Assembly (NCBI RefSeq): GCF_003314995.1
Contig: NZ_QNRH01000010.1
Location: 1-64,000, forward strand
Direction of reading: 5' to 3'
Length of the DNA stretch: 64,000 nt
From: Pseudochrobactrum asaccharolyticum
GTDB taxonomy: Bacteria > Pseudomonadota > Alphaproteobacteria > Rhizobiales > Rhizobiaceae
The notes under the pieces are model-generated. The model saw nothing but the letters and a program-made list of their open reading frames with translations. It had not been told where the DNA came from and did not search any database. Positions within the stretch are counted from its first letter, which is position 1, and each line of letters opens with the position of its first letter. Below, piece by piece: positions 8,717 through 17,984 of this stretch. A program made the translations under genes and the position numbers.

Positions 8717-8873
8717 CGTCTTTCACCCTCTCCCGCTCAGCACGGATATCACTCTTTAATTGCTGAATTGCGCCCTCTTGGCGCTGTTTGTACTTACCAA
8801 GCTGAAAAGCACCGGTGAGCACCACAGCGCCCACCAGCAGCAAGGCTGCGATAGTTTTGAGCTGCCCCAACAT
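8607..8873 (-). CDS. Rz-like inner-membrane spanin (i-spanin)
   Basis: An 88-aa type II membrane protein: N-terminal membrane segment (TIAALLLVGAVVLTGAF) followed by a periplasmic coiled coil rich in Lys, Glu and Arg. Its ATG overlaps the endolysin stop at 8873, and 110 bases of its 3' part are shared with the o-spanin gene. Position, topology and overlap identify it as the Rz analogue. Confidence 0.75.
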   Translation of the reverse strand: MLGQLKTIAALLLVGAVVLTGAFQLGKYKQRQEGAIQQLKSDIRAERERVKDDAKTRNLSDYDFCIQSLRRRGMQSADCEQLRGLAQE

Positions 8874-9685
8874 CAGAGCGCCTCAACCAGTTCGGTGATT
8901 TTGTCTTTCACCTGTTTCATGGTGAGGATGGAATAGATTGAGATACCGATGATGCTGACAACAATCACCATCTGCACCCGCCAATCAAATGCTCCCATCA
9001 GAGCTGCAGGCGACATAGTGCCGATATAGCTCCACAACCATGCCCGCTTGGACTTCCAGACCGGCTTAGGCTTTTCAGGTTCAGACGGCAGGTTTTCGGC
9101 GTCCCGCTTTTCAGGAGCCAGTACCGGCAACTCATTGCCTGCAGCTTTGGCCTTGCGCAAAACCGCTTCAATGGCTTCCGGCCTCACCAGAGCCTTATTA
9201 AGCGCATCACCATCATAATAGGACTGACCACGCTTAAGCTGACCATGCGCCCCTTTGGTTGCAGCAATCACAGGAAAAGAAGCCCATTCCATTGCCAACC
9301 GCTTGGCAAACTCTGTTACGGTCATTTTGCCCGCCATGAATTCTTCATATCCACGGCGTTTCAACAGGTGATAACCAAGGCGGTCTTGCAGATCAGGTTC
9401 AAATACCTGCCGACCGTTCAGGCGAAGCTCACGCGACAAATCCTGCAAGGTTTTCCGCATGAACTGATAACCACCAGATGCAGAAGATTTGAAACGCTTG
9501 GTAAAGCTGGCCTGCTCATCAACCAACTCACCAATCGTCATGGCGGTAATCTGTTTTTTCAGCTTATGCTGGTTTTGACCATAGATGACATCATAAGACG
9601 CGCGATCAGTCCGCCCGACTTCAGTCTTACGAATGAAGTCAAGCAGGATCGCCGCGCCAGCTGGCACGGTTTTATCCATTTTCAA
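8873..9685 (-). CDS. Phage endolysin (muramidase/lysozyme-like) with C-terminal membrane segments
   Basis: A 270-aa protein. The N-terminal 150 residues look like a phage glycosidase: LLDFIRKTEVGRTDRASYDVIYG with a candidate catalytic Glu22, and SGGYQFMRKTLQDL, which resembles the substrate-cleft SGxYQ segment of phage muramidases. A Pro/Lys/Glu-rich linker near residues 190-215 leads to two hydrophobic segments (about 220-238 and 242-260), an unusual membrane-tethered C terminus. It should cleave peptidoglycan during lysis and leads the lysis cluster. The exact hydrolase family is not certain. The first 25 codons are duplicated upstream (9934-10009). Confidence 0.72.
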   Translation of the reverse strand: MKMDKTVPAGAAILLDFIRKTEVGRTDRASYDVIYGQNQHKLKKQITAMTIGELVDEQASFTKRFKSSASGGYQFMRKTLQDLSRELRLNGRQVFEPDLQDRLGYHLLKRRGYEEFMAGKMTVTEFAKRLAMEWASFPVIAATKGAHGQLKRGQSYYDGDALNKALVRPEAIEAVLRKAKAAGNELPVLAPEKRDAENLPSEPEKPKPVWKSKRAWLWSYIGTMSPAALMGAFDWRVQMVIVVSIIGISIYSILTMKQVKDKITELVEAL

Positions 9686-9830
9686 TTTTCCTGTGAAAAT
9701 GCCTTGTCGATTTTTTCGATCAACCTGTAGGCAATAAAAACCGCCTCAATGGCAGCTATAGGGGGATTTGCCTTCTGGACACATACATCCTAAGGGAAGG
9801 CTTCATTGTTAATCTTAGTGGGGTGAAGCT

Positions 9831-9914
9831 ATGAAACAATATGCCGGACTAATCACAATTACCGTGCTTTGCGTCGGCGCTATTGCATATGCTCTTTTCA
9901 GCAGAATGCTGTAA
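9831..9914 (+). CDS. Possible 27-aa membrane microprotein
   Basis: The frame encodes MKQYAGLITITVLCV and ends FSRML, one membrane-spanning segment. A GGGG-type ribosome site lies six bases upstream. It runs against the direction of the late genes and overlaps the endolysin relic. Composition is protein-like, but at this length chance cannot be excluded. Confidence 0.3.
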   Translation: MKQYAGLITITVLCVGAIAYALFSRML

Positions 9915-9992
9915 AATGAATGCCTGCTTGACCTCAGTACGAATACCGAAGTCAAGCAGGATCGCCGTGCCAGCTAGCACGGTTTTATCCAT
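9849..9992 (-). pseudogene. Endolysin 5' fragment (relic copy)
   Basis: The frame starts MDKTVLAGTAILLDF, nearly the same as the true endolysin MDKTVPAGAAILLDF, then diverges and stops after 47 codons. It has no lysozyme domain, so it is a leftover gene start rather than a functional product. Slight divergence shows the duplication is not very recent. Confidence 0.6.
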
Positions 9993-10047
9993 TTTCAATT
10001 TTCCTTGAAAAACCGCTTAAAAGCGACGAAGAGAAACAGGCCTCAGA

Positions 10048-10467
10048 TCAGGCCAGCCATGCTGTATCAATTTCAGCAGGCGATTTATCAAACATAGCGC
10101 CGATCATATCGACATACGGGTCGATGCGACTGATATAGGTGGAAACTTCCCAAGCGTTGAGTGCTTTTTGACGCTCGATATCAAACGGAATTTCATTGAT
10201 TTTCGCCGCCACCATATGAGGGAAAATTCCCATATCAGTGAGAATATCTCGAAACTCACGCGGAGTTTTATCCGCCATCTGCGCCCTCAGTTCCGCGGCC
10301 GTCGGTTGATGTGGCTCCACATAAACCCACTGATTACCTTGCCAGATGTGATTTTCACTTGGCTTGAATGGAACTTCGATTGTCCCTTCTGGATAATCAT
10401 CTAAAGAAGGATTTCCGCCTACAGTTTGCCAATAACCGATATCAGGATGATAAAAACCTTTTTCCAT
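10048..10467 (-). CDS. Tail fibre accessory / assembly-type protein
   Basis: A 139-aa protein starting MEKGFYHPDIGYWQTVGG. The ATG sits directly behind the fibre gene's TAA (TAATATG), which fixes the start; the frame is open further upstream only inside the fibre gene. A Trp/Pro-rich N terminus (IEVPFKPSENHIWQGNQW) and placement right after a fibre gene are typical of fibre chaperones or attachment proteins. The family is not named with confidence. Confidence 0.65.
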   Translation of the reverse strand: MEKGFYHPDIGYWQTVGGNPSLDDYPEGTIEVPFKPSENHIWQGNQWVYVEPHQPTAAELRAQMADKTPREFRDILTDMGIFPHMVAAKINEIPFDIERQKALNAWEVSTYISRIDPYVDMIGAMFDKSPAEIDTAWLA

Positions 10468-10468
10468 A

Positions 10469-12310
10469 TTAACGAAGCTCCCTGTAAGATCCACCGGTGG
10501 TAGTTTTATAGTAATAGCCGTTAGGAATTGGCATGCCCATGACCCACATACTGCCACCACCAATCTCTGAAGCAGTTGACCAGTTCACATTATCCGGCGA
10601 CATCTGAAAAGTTCCGTAGCCGCTTGAAATGTTGACAGTAATGAAAATCGTCCTACCTGTTGTGTTTTGGAAAACAGTATTAGCAGGGCGGCTAACAGAC
10701 TGCCAAACTTGACCATTCCCAAAGAACTGGTTTTTTAAGGCATCAACCTCAGTCTGCCACTGCACTGCCGTTTTATTGCCAAGCCTTGCGCTGTCTGCGG
10801 CCTGTGCGTTTGATGGTAGCTTTCCCTCCAAAGCATCGGCAATTGCTCCGCTCTCAACCATTTGTGCTTCGGACTTGTTGGCGACGTTGCCAAGGCCGAC
10901 CATTGCTTTTGTTAACCAGCTTTGTATCCAAGTTTTAACCGCACTGAAGCGGAATAGCTTTAGCCCTGTTCCTGTTGGGTCAAGGCCAGAAAGTCTATCA
11001 CCATCTGCGATTGTTTCGGTTGGTGTTGGCGTTGCAATAGCAGCCCCTACGCTCGCCGAATTGACAGGCTGCACACCAATATTATTGCGGGCTTGTGTCT
11101 GCTGCGCCACCGTCAATGTTTGTGGAACAAACTGAACGGCACTGATAAGGCCCCCCGCTGCTGCTGCTGCACGGTCAGCCTCTGTTTTTGCGCGATCTGC
11201 TTCATTTGTAGAGGTCGTTGCACTTGTCGCGGCTTGGTTCTTGCTGGTATTCGCTGACGAAGCGTGACTGGAAGCCGCCCCCGCATATGCAGCCGCATTA
11301 TTTTCACTGGCTGCTGCCGCTACTGCACTACGCCCCGAGCTCTCACTTGCTGAAACAGATTGGTTTTTTGCTGTAACGGATTGATCACGTGCTGCATCTG
11401 ACTGGTTCTTCGCAGTTACAGACTGATCACGCGCCGTTTCTGATGCTGTCTTTGCGTCCTCTGATTGGGTCTTGGCTACGACTGACTGATCACGTGCAGT
11501 CTCAGACAGTGTTTTCGCCGTAACAGACGCAGCCCGTGCACTGTCTGACGCAGTTGCTGACTGTGCCGCCGACAAAGCGGATGCCGGATCATTCATAATC
11601 CGATAACGCCCATCTGTTTCGCGCGTCAGCATCACGCGCCCAAGCCACTCACCGGCTGCCAATGGATTTCCGGCGACATTGAGTACAACACCCTGACCAA
11701 GCCCGACCACATTAAGTGTCACGCTGGCAGTGTTTGGCACTGTCACATCAACATAGAACACCAGTGGCGTTGACGGATTGACACCCTGCCCGACAGTTAC
11801 CGTTGGCGTGTTCACCGCGCCACCAGTGATAAACAATCGTGAGATTGTGTCCTGCAATGCGCGACCGAATATCCACCCCGTGCCGCTGTTAGTGTAATAG
11901 CCATTCTTGAGAGCATCAGGATCAGCTAACACTACGGCAGCAGCAGGATACGACAGCGGCACATATGCCGTCAGAGCCGTACCGTTCTGGAAATAAACCA
12001 CGCCAGAATTGAGATACTGCGCAAGGCTGTCAATATCATATTCCGCAGCCGTGCCGACCGGTACGAAAGGCCATGTTCGTTCCTGAGAACCGAATTCGGC
12101 TTTGATCGTATATGAGCCACCGGCAACAAAGAAAAACACTTGCCCATTTTCATCGGCATTAAATGGGTTTGCCTTTGGTGCGGAGCCATCACGAGCGCTG
12201 TACAATTTTGCAAGCGCTCCCGTTGATGTATTGCGAACGGTAATCTTTGCCATAGGGACAACAGCGCCGTTACCATCCTGAATAACGCTGTGCCAAGCTG
12301 AGTATTCCAT
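10469..12310 (-). CDS. Phage tail fibre protein with coiled-coil repeat shaft
   Basis: A 613-aa protein. Residues 1-230 form a tail-attachment region with beta-sandwich-like repeats. Residues about 245-390 are a low-complexity Ala/Ser/Thr/Lys/Asp/Gln shaft with repeated ARDQSV-TAKNQS heptad-like units, a trimeric coiled-coil pattern common in fibre shafts. The C terminus (MWVMGMPIPNGYYYKTTTGGSYREL) is the likely receptor-facing tip. The repeat shaft is coded by tandemly repeated DNA around 11340-11520, so shaft length may vary between relatives. Gene order places it after the tail tip protein. Confidence 0.82.
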   Translation of the reverse strand: MEYSAWHSVIQDGNGAVVPMAKITVRNTSTGALAKLYSARDGSAPKANPFNADENGQVFFFVAGGSYTIKAEFGSQERTWPFVPVGTAAEYDIDSLAQYLNSGVVYFQNGTALTAYVPLSYPAAAVVLADPDALKNGYYTNSGTGWIFGRALQDTISRLFITGGAVNTPTVTVGQGVNPSTPLVFYVDVTVPNTASVTLNVVGLGQGVVLNVAGNPLAAGEWLGRVMLTRETDGRYRIMNDPASALSAAQSATASDSARAASVTAKTLSETARDQSVVAKTQSEDAKTASETARDQSVTAKNQSDAARDQSVTAKNQSVSASESSGRSAVAAAASENNAAAYAGAASSHASSANTSKNQAATSATTSTNEADRAKTEADRAAAAAGGLISAVQFVPQTLTVAQQTQARNNIGVQPVNSASVGAAIATPTPTETIADGDRLSGLDPTGTGLKLFRFSAVKTWIQSWLTKAMVGLGNVANKSEAQMVESGAIADALEGKLPSNAQAADSARLGNKTAVQWQTEVDALKNQFFGNGQVWQSVSRPANTVFQNTTGRTIFITVNISSGYGTFQMSPDNVNWSTASEIGGGSMWVMGMPIPNGYYYKTTTGGSYRELR

Positions 12311-12319
12311 ATTTATACC

Positions 12320-14551
12320 TCAGTTTATGCGTGGGCCACGAACATCGCCTTGGCCGCTTGTGAATGTTAAAAATGAAAACCCATCAACTGCAGAACCGGC
12401 AGCCCCGCCAGTTGACCAGCTCTTACCGAGGCCATGTTTGCCGGGTTGACCTGCTGCGCCACCATAGGCACCATCGTTACCGCCGCCATTGCCTGCCCCT
12501 GGCCTTTCAGGTGTACCCGCAGCACCATCGCCCTGCCCCGTACCCCCTAGCCCCGCAGAAAACCCCTGTCCGCCTCCACCGCCACCGCCATATTTCCAAG
12601 TACCGGAACCACCGCCACCGCCGCCGCCCCAAATCTGGTTTGACTGCTCAATAATGACAGGCCTGCGTGCATAAAGTGCCGTTCCGCCTGCCTGACCATG
12701 TGTGGCGTACCCATCATTGCCAGCGCCATTGCCACCATTGCCGCCGCGCCCTTGAATGCGTCCACGGATAAAGAGTTTCAGAGGAATATCGGAAGGCCAG
12801 TCACCAACAATAAAGGCAGCCCGACCGAAAATCTGACTGCCTACATTTGCACCTTCATTAATGATGCAGATTATTTCATCTTCCGGCTTTGGCGGCGGAT
12901 AAAGCCGGTCATAAGCCTGCCGCCAGTTGAAATTATAAACGTCACCGTCAATGGTGATTGTGCGGTCATTCAGATCATCCTCAGAGAAGTCCAGAAAGCG
13001 CATTTCAAGAGCGCTCACGTCAAAGCCTTCCGCCTTCGGTACGACTTTCGTTACCTGAACCGGAACAAGATCAGACGCACCGGTTGCGTCCTGCAGAATG
13101 CGCGATGAAACCAGATAGCCGTCGCCTGCCATTGGCGGGATTGTATCGACACCTCTGAATGAGCTGAACTGAAACTCCCGTGGTGGATTTACAAACCGGC
13201 CAAGCAGAATTTCATTGATCCGCTTGGCAACCGGACGACCGAATGCTGGTATCCATGAGGCGTGAAGCGTCTTGATAATATCGCTGCCGTAATTGGTTTC
13301 TTCCTCAAGGTTCACATCCATCTGTAGGGAATGATAGCTCGTTGGCTCCGTATCCCGCTCCAATGGGCTACGTTTCCCATAATAAGTCATCACCTGAGAA
13401 AGACGCGTATCCGGCTTTTCCGTTTGTTTAAAGCTGCCTTTGAGCGTGTTCATGTCATCATAAACTCGAGCGTCAGTATCAATCGCCCTGATAACTTTAA
13501 GACGGATCAGCTTTGTATTTTCATCCCACCACACCATAAGTCCGGCCTGCTGAATGAGTTCCGATATGGCTTTTGCTACCCCCATAGGCTCTGCAATGAT
13601 GCGGAAATAACGCCGCCGTAAGAATGTTGCCGTTTCAACGCGCCAATCATCAATCGGGATATATTCAGTCGGTATTTTGGCAAATGAAACGAGCAGATCG
13701 CGAATAATGCCTGCAGGGTCTATACCGTCATAGACCTGGCAGACTTGCACTCGATCTTGCGATTTGTGCGTGACATTGAGCGAACCTTCAAGACCACGCT
13801 CCACCGTGAACACATCGCCGGAGCGGGTGAAGGTGCAAATCTCCTTACCCCCGATATTGATATATCCACTTTCAGGATATTCGAGATTACCAGCACCTGT
13901 CGGCCCGATAGTGAATGTCGTTTGCGCGGCATTGATATCTGATAAAAGATAACCCCGTGATGCAATTGGCACCTTCACACGGTCATCATCTGCCAGTTTC
14001 AAAACATCTTTGGCTGTGATATTAAAGCGGCCATCCAGTGTCGGCCCATTAAAATTATCAATGATGAAGTGGCGCACTTCCATTGCATCAATAGATTGCC
14101 CGACCTGCCCTTGTATCCATCGCATAGGGCGGCCACGCAAATAGCGTTGGCGTGCCGAGAACTTGCCCCAAAATGTGCCTTGTTTATACGGATCATAGCC
14201 ACGCTGAGCATGATACTTATCAAAGCCAAGACCGGCATCAGACCACAGAAAATCCGACATGGTGACGGATAGGCTTGCTCTGCGGCCAAGGTTTTCACCA
14301 ATAGATACCTCACCAGCTGAATAAGATACGCTCTCGATACAAGGTGCTGTGATTTCAATGCCAGATGATTGAAGATATGAAGCCCCGACCGCAAAGCGCA
14401 GTGTAACGGATTGCGGAGTAAATGATGTCCGTACCTGACAGGTCGATTTTGTATTGAAACACGGGCTTGAGCCGGTCGCGCCACAAGGCAGCACTCCATG
14501 ATTGAGACTGCAATATTCAATATCAATCTCAATAAATTCGAGACGCTGCAT
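12320..14551 (-). CDS. Tail tip/hub protein with glycine-rich C-terminal adhesin-like domain
   Basis: A 743-aa protein. The first 540 residues resemble a phage tail tip or baseplate hub (a Cys-rich start CNTKSTCQV-like region, then beta-rich domains). Residues about 585-735 are strongly Gly-rich (GGGGGGGSGTWKYGGGGGGGQGF and similar runs, 8 or fewer Gly at a time), like polyglycine-helix receptor-binding domains of T-even gp38-type adhesins. It probably forms the tail tip and contacts the host surface. The fusion of hub and Gly-rich tip in one chain is notable. The stop lies nine bases before the fibre gene. Confidence 0.72.
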   Translation of the reverse strand: MQRLEFIEIDIEYCSLNHGVLPCGATGSSPCFNTKSTCQVRTSFTPQSVTLRFAVGASYLQSSGIEITAPCIESVSYSAGEVSIGENLGRRASLSVTMSDFLWSDAGLGFDKYHAQRGYDPYKQGTFWGKFSARQRYLRGRPMRWIQGQVGQSIDAMEVRHFIIDNFNGPTLDGRFNITAKDVLKLADDDRVKVPIASRGYLLSDINAAQTTFTIGPTGAGNLEYPESGYINIGGKEICTFTRSGDVFTVERGLEGSLNVTHKSQDRVQVCQVYDGIDPAGIIRDLLVSFAKIPTEYIPIDDWRVETATFLRRRYFRIIAEPMGVAKAISELIQQAGLMVWWDENTKLIRLKVIRAIDTDARVYDDMNTLKGSFKQTEKPDTRLSQVMTYYGKRSPLERDTEPTSYHSLQMDVNLEEETNYGSDIIKTLHASWIPAFGRPVAKRINEILLGRFVNPPREFQFSSFRGVDTIPPMAGDGYLVSSRILQDATGASDLVPVQVTKVVPKAEGFDVSALEMRFLDFSEDDLNDRTITIDGDVYNFNWRQAYDRLYPPPKPEDEIICIINEGANVGSQIFGRAAFIVGDWPSDIPLKLFIRGRIQGRGGNGGNGAGNDGYATHGQAGGTALYARRPVIIEQSNQIWGGGGGGGSGTWKYGGGGGGGQGFSAGLGGTGQGDGAAGTPERPGAGNGGGNDGAYGGAAGQPGKHGLGKSWSTGGAAGSAVDGFSFLTFTSGQGDVRGPRIN

Positions 14552-14558
14552 TTAACAC

Positions 14559-15383
14559 CTATGCGATTGTCGATATATCCAGTGTGAAATTCACCTGAAT
14601 GCCACCGGCATAATGTGCAGCATCAGGATTAATGTCGGTGTTGAGCCAGCCGAACCCGACTTCATCCGGGTAAAGTTTTGGAAGCCATGAAAAGAAGAAC
14701 GGCTGCGTCAGTGAGGTTTTGGCAAACTCGCCAAATTCACGCTTGAACCAGCCATAATCAACCAGTTCGAAGCTATAGGATACGCTCTTAGACTGATCGG
14801 TAATGATGCGACCAAGGAAATCGCCGCTCTCTGCCCGACCGGTCGCAACCTCAGTTTTATAGGCGAAGTGCAGCGGCACCACTTCCTGAGCAATCCCGCG
14901 CTGCATCACCGTGAGCTTGCCGACATAGAGAATGGCAACCTGTGGCGGTGCATTCTGTGGCTTCAAATGTACTCTGATCCGCGTCGGGTAAATCTCACCG
15001 AACCGAATGATAACCGGCTCGTCAGTACCGAGAAACTGCCCCGCAATAAGTTCAACATAGCCGTCGCTCTCTTGACCGGATATAAGCGCCTCGACGCTGA
15101 TCTCGCAGAATGATGAGCCAAGATTATGACGGGCGACTGCGATATAATCAATCGGCGCACTACCGCCCAACTCCACATCAACGGTCTGCTCATCCAGTGA
15201 AGTAGAGCGCCACGACAAAGCGGTATTAGTGTTACCAAGATTGCTTGCCGGATGCAGCACATCCTCATACTGAGCAACCACATTGCCACGGGTCACATAG
15301 TTACGCCATGCAAACCACGGTTTGCCACTGGCACCGGATTGAACCGCCGTGACAACCATGTTTTGCGCGATAATGATTGCCAT
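14559..15383 (-). CDS. Distal tail / tail-tip associated protein
   Basis: A 274-aa protein (MAIIIAQNMVVTAVQSG...) between tape measure and tail hub, the place of the distal tail or lambda L-like protein. It starts directly after the tape-measure stop. No catalytic motif is seen. The first 130 residues look like a discoidin-type beta-sandwich (SWRSTSLDEQTVDVELG, YIAVARHNLG), as found in tail proteins that may bind carbohydrate. Confidence 0.65.
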   Translation of the reverse strand: MAIIIAQNMVVTAVQSGASGKPWFAWRNYVTRGNVVAQYEDVLHPASNLGNTNTALSWRSTSLDEQTVDVELGGSAPIDYIAVARHNLGSSFCEISVEALISGQESDGYVELIAGQFLGTDEPVIIRFGEIYPTRIRVHLKPQNAPPQVAILYVGKLTVMQRGIAQEVVPLHFAYKTEVATGRAESGDFLGRIITDQSKSVSYSFELVDYGWFKREFGEFAKTSLTQPFFFSWLPKLYPDEVGFGWLNTDINPDAAHYAGGIQVNFTLDISTIA

Positions 15384-17921
15384 TTAAATGCCTTTCCAAC
15401 TGATCACGTGGCCATCTTTCTGAACATCGTTGATCTTCTCGATCAGGCCAATGACCTGCTCACGGTTGAAAACTTCGCCATGCACGTTGATTTCAGCCAT
15501 TTGCCTGGGCGGGGCTTTTTCTTGAGGTGCTGCGGATTGGGTTGTGCCTGCTGAGCCGCCGCCGCCTGAGTTTGAGCCAGACTTAATCGCCCCAACAAGC
15601 GCCATGCCCTTGGCGAGAACTGCGGCAACAGCCGCAAATTTACCCCAAAACGGTACAGTTGGATCAGCAAGCGCCTGAGAAGCAGCCAAATAAGCGTTAA
15701 CCAATGCAGCAGCAGCAGCGAAGGTCTTCTGCACGCGTAGCAATTTATCGTTATTACCACCCATAACGCTTGCAAGTGCCCCGAAAAACTCGCCTGTAGC
15801 CGTCAGGCTATCCGAAAAACCTGCTGCCCGAATTTGCAGCATCTTTGCTTCATGATCACGAGTAACTCGCTCTTTCCACTCAAGGAATTCTTGTTCAGTT
15901 AGTTTTTTCTGATCAAGGTGCCATTGGAGTGTTTCAAGGTCTTTCTGATATTTGGCAAGCTGCACCTCCTCTTCATTGCGGTGCGCTTCTTTCAGGGCTT
16001 CGAGGCGCTTTTCCATATCACGGGCGAGCTTCTCAGCGGCTCGTGACTTTTCATCTTTCCCACCGCCCCCTTTCCCTTTCCCGCCTTTTCCACCGCTGCC
16101 GTCCCCCAGAGCGCCGCCCATTCCGGAGCCTGCATCGCCTTCAAGGGCAGCGTTCATATCTTTGATTTGATTGGTGGCATCGCCAGCTGCAGTCCAGACC
16201 TTACCGAGCCCGTCGACAATCCCACCAAGATGATCCTCACTAAAAGCTTTGGAATAAGCATCACTGATCAAATCACCAGTTTCTTTGGCTTGGTCAGACA
16301 ACTCAAATTTCAGCCCAGTCAGAACATTCTTCATCTTTCCTGCTGCGCGGGAAGCTACCATCGGAAGGTCGGCAATACCGGCGCCGATATCGACGCTGCC
16401 AAGCTCTTGCATCTGTATTCCCACTTGATCCAGCAACCACCTGACGCCAGAGAGCATCTTATTAAGTAGTGAAATAGCCTGGTTTACCATCCATGAAATG
16501 GCATCCACACCAAGCTTAACAGCACCACGCACAGCATTAGCGAAAATGATGGGAAAGTTTTCCATTGCGTCCCCGAGCATAGTAGGGATTTCAGCAAAAA
16601 ACACTTCAAGCTTTCCAGCCCACCAAATCATAACATCAAGAACAGAGTTGACGCCTGTTTTCCATGTAAGTTCAAAAGCAGCAGGAAAGTTATTCCACAC
16701 GGCCAGAACCGCATTATACGTCCCCACAAAGGCACCAAGAATATAGTTCCCGCCTGCGCGAGCTGCGTTGCCAACATCGAAGCCAAGTATCTGATTGATC
16801 TGGTCACCAAAGAGGTACAGTGCAGCTCCCGCCGCCGCCAATGCGCCTACTAACAAGCCAATAGGGTTTGCTAAAATTGCGGCGGTCATTGCAGCGAAAG
16901 CCCCAACAACCGGCCCCAAGATAATTGATGATAGGCCTACCAGTGCAGTGCCGACTAGCCCCACGCCTGCAATAATCATGGCGGAACCGGTATCAAAATC
17001 GCCAAACATTCCCGAAAAGGCTGTTGAAATAGCTTCAATAGCCTGACCGCCAATCATCTGCATTGCGACAAATGCCTGCGCGATAGTTCCCGCCTGCTCG
17101 GCAACCTGATAGCCAAGATCATATAGAGCTTGCCCGAGCGCACCACTTGCGCCTGTCGCCTGATCAACGGTTCCAACAATGGTTGTAAAGGCATTGGACC
17201 ACGCAGTAGCCGCATCCTGCATAGTAGCAGGCATACTGCCAGCCTTTTCGCGCAACTCCTCTAAGCGGTTGGTCAGAGCACTATAAATCACATCACCGGT
17301 GATTTTCCCTTCTTGTCCCATTTTGCGAAGTTGGATTTGAGATACGCCTAGTTCAGCAGCCAAAACGGCTGCTACTTCCCCACCTTTGGCAAGGACGGTA
17401 TTCAACTGGTCGCCTGACAGCTTCCCCAAAGCCATAGCACGAGACATTGCCTCTTGCACTGATGCGGCGGTCTCAGCCTTAGCGCCAGACACAACCAGAG
17501 CGTTATTCAGCGCTTCTGTATAATCAAGCGCCTGTGCAGTGGATTTACCAAGATCACGCAATACCCCTGCGTTGGCAATGAAGCTCTCGGTCGTCGTATT
17601 AATGTCAGAGTACGTATTCTTTGCCACACTCTGTAAGCGCTGCATAACAGCAGTTGCCTTATCAGCACTACCTACGGCCAGCCCGAGTCGAGCATTCATG
17701 TCTGACCAGCTATCCGCTGCATTTTTTACAGCCATGACGCCAAGTGAGATGCCGAGAGCGCCCAAGGCACCTGACAGCAAGCCAACCGTTGACGTTAAGC
17801 CTTTTGCACTCTTTTCAGCACGATCAGCGTTGCCGGTAAGCTTTTCTAAGCCTTCATTGGCTTCAGGAACACCTTTGGAATTAACAACAAGGTTTAAGAT
17901 TGCCTCTGACATCTGACTCAC
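15384..17921 (-). CDS. Tail tape measure protein
   Basis: An 845-aa protein, the longest in the prophage. The N-terminal 250 residues hold the tape-measure domain (NARLGLAVGSADKATAVMQRLQ..., ALGKLSGDQLNTVLAKGGEVAAVLA). Hydrophobic Gly/Ala segments follow around 315-375, then a Lys/Glu coiled coil near 625-690. It sets tail length and is delivered with the DNA; the size fits a siphovirus tail of roughly 120-130 nm by the usual 1.5 Angstrom per residue rule. It follows an accessory gene block rather than the tail chaperones, an unusual gap. Confidence 0.92.
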   Translation of the reverse strand: MSQMSEAILNLVVNSKGVPEANEGLEKLTGNADRAEKSAKGLTSTVGLLSGALGALGISLGVMAVKNAADSWSDMNARLGLAVGSADKATAVMQRLQSVAKNTYSDINTTTESFIANAGVLRDLGKSTAQALDYTEALNNALVVSGAKAETAASVQEAMSRAMALGKLSGDQLNTVLAKGGEVAAVLAAELGVSQIQLRKMGQEGKITGDVIYSALTNRLEELREKAGSMPATMQDAATAWSNAFTTIVGTVDQATGASGALGQALYDLGYQVAEQAGTIAQAFVAMQMIGGQAIEAISTAFSGMFGDFDTGSAMIIAGVGLVGTALVGLSSIILGPVVGAFAAMTAAILANPIGLLVGALAAAGAALYLFGDQINQILGFDVGNAARAGGNYILGAFVGTYNAVLAVWNNFPAAFELTWKTGVNSVLDVMIWWAGKLEVFFAEIPTMLGDAMENFPIIFANAVRGAVKLGVDAISWMVNQAISLLNKMLSGVRWLLDQVGIQMQELGSVDIGAGIADLPMVASRAAGKMKNVLTGLKFELSDQAKETGDLISDAYSKAFSEDHLGGIVDGLGKVWTAAGDATNQIKDMNAALEGDAGSGMGGALGDGSGGKGGKGKGGGGKDEKSRAAEKLARDMEKRLEALKEAHRNEEEVQLAKYQKDLETLQWHLDQKKLTEQEFLEWKERVTRDHEAKMLQIRAAGFSDSLTATGEFFGALASVMGGNNDKLLRVQKTFAAAAALVNAYLAASQALADPTVPFWGKFAAVAAVLAKGMALVGAIKSGSNSGGGGSAGTTQSAAPQEKAPPRQMAEINVHGEVFNREQVIGLIEKINDVQKDGHVISWKGI

Positions 17922-17931
17922 TTCTCATAAA

Positions 17932-17955
17932 AAAAGCGCCTCGAAAGGCGCTTTT
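17932..17955. terminator. Rho-independent terminator, bidirectional shape
   Basis: AAAAGCGCCT-CGAA-AGGCGCTTTT forms a ten-pair stem with a four-base loop and A/T runs on both sides. It would stop leftward transcripts from the cargo block before the tape measure gene, so the tape measure probably needs read-through or its own promoter. Confidence 0.75.
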
Positions 17956-17984
17956 GACATGCTCAAACTGTGCGGTATTCTTCG

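Larger units (their letters stand above)
9621..10009. repeat. Direct duplication of the endolysin 5' end (copies 9621-9697 and 9934-10009)
   Basis: About 76 bases covering the endolysin start region are present twice in the same orientation, some 310 bases apart, with roughly 85 per cent identity by eye. Copy one is the real gene start, copy two is a relic. The spacer carries a 27-codon hydrophobic open frame on the other strand. This looks like a remnant of recombination between related lysis modules. Confidence 0.75.
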
